Assembly: GCA_003142355.1 (NCBI GenBank) | Contig: PLMF01000241.1 | Location: 2,289 to 8,164, forward strand | Reading direction: 5' to 3' | Origin: Bryobacterales bacterium | GTDB taxonomy: Bacteria > Acidobacteriota > Terriglobia > Bryobacterales > Bryobacteraceae | Length of the DNA: 5,876 nucleotides | Shown: one piece after another, positions 5,789 through 5,876 of the stretch | Layout: every line of letters starts with the position of its first letter | Position numbering within the stretch: the stretch's first letter is position 1 | Notes under the pieces: model-generated | Databases searched by the model: none | Seen by the model: the letters and a program-made list of their open reading frames with translations, nothing else | Told to the model about the DNA's origin: nothing | Position numbers and translations under genes: made by a program

Positions 5789-5876
5789 GCCTGTCTCCGG
5801 GGAGCGGCTGGACCAACGCACGCCTGGTCGAGGAGTGTCTGCGAGGCAACGAGCAGGCCTGGCACGTCCTGGTAGA
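5785..5876 (+). CDS. RNA polymerase sigma factor, ECF type (5' part, cut by window end)
   Basis: The ATG at 5785 overlaps the TGA (5786-5788) of the binding-protein gene as ATGA. Thirty codons are visible: MSLSPGSGWTNARL followed by VEECLRGNEQAWHVLV. The stretch LVEECLRGNEQAWHVLV matches the usual start of sigma-70 region 2 in ECF factors (pattern LVxxCLxGdexAWxxLV), which contacts core polymerase and the -10 element. Such factors redirect polymerase to a stress or surface regulon and are usually held by an anti-sigma factor, which would lie beyond the window. Identification rests on a short N-terminal match, so the subgroup cannot be named. Co-translation with the solute-binding protein suggests shared expression. 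Confidence 0.7.
   Translation, partial: MSLSPGSGWTNARLVEECLRGNEQAWHVLV

Overview
This is a GC-rich, gene-dense bacterial fragment. Several features resemble soil Acidobacteriota of the Bryobacterales/'Candidatus Solibacter' kind: the ETF-QO-like flavoprotein with an extended ferredoxin tail, a Tat-exported sugar isomerase/epimerase-like protein, a HEAT-like protein, a zinc-ribbon DUF4870-type membrane protein, and an intergenic palindrome of the 'LSYVRGS / SRERKRA' type. The taxonomic call rests on recalled family resemblance, not on a search.

Layout. Positions 1-36 hold the tail of an unidentified upstream gene whose stop overlaps (ATGA) the start of a 611-aa FAD/Fe-S oxidoreductase of the ETF:quinone oxidoreductase/FixC superfamily (33-1868, +). 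A perfect 26-bp inverted repeat (1870-1954) fills the gap between this gene and a convergent minus-strand cluster. In transcription order that cluster is: a zinc-ribbon plus three-helix membrane protein (3918-3454) with a TATAAT box and a perfect Shine-Dalgarno; a HEAT-like exported protein (3419-2873) that looks broken by a one-base frameshift in its signal-peptide region and may also lack an internal segment; and a Tat-signal xylose-isomerase-like TIM-barrel protein (2871-1963). Gaps of 34 nt and 1 nt suggest one transcript.

Divergent from this cluster, after a 142-bp regulatory gap (3919-4060), is a 575-aa family 5 extracellular solute-binding protein (4061-5788, +). Its stop overlaps (ATGA) the start of what reads as an ECF-type sigma factor, cut off by the window end (5785-5876).

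No CRISPR array, tRNA, rRNA, transposase or clear new multi-gene system is visible. The points most worth a second look are the frameshifted and possibly shortened HEAT-like gene, the perfect palindrome between convergent genes, and the coupling of an orphan-looking solute-binding protein to a sigma factor. No stretch over 300 bases lacks a gene.
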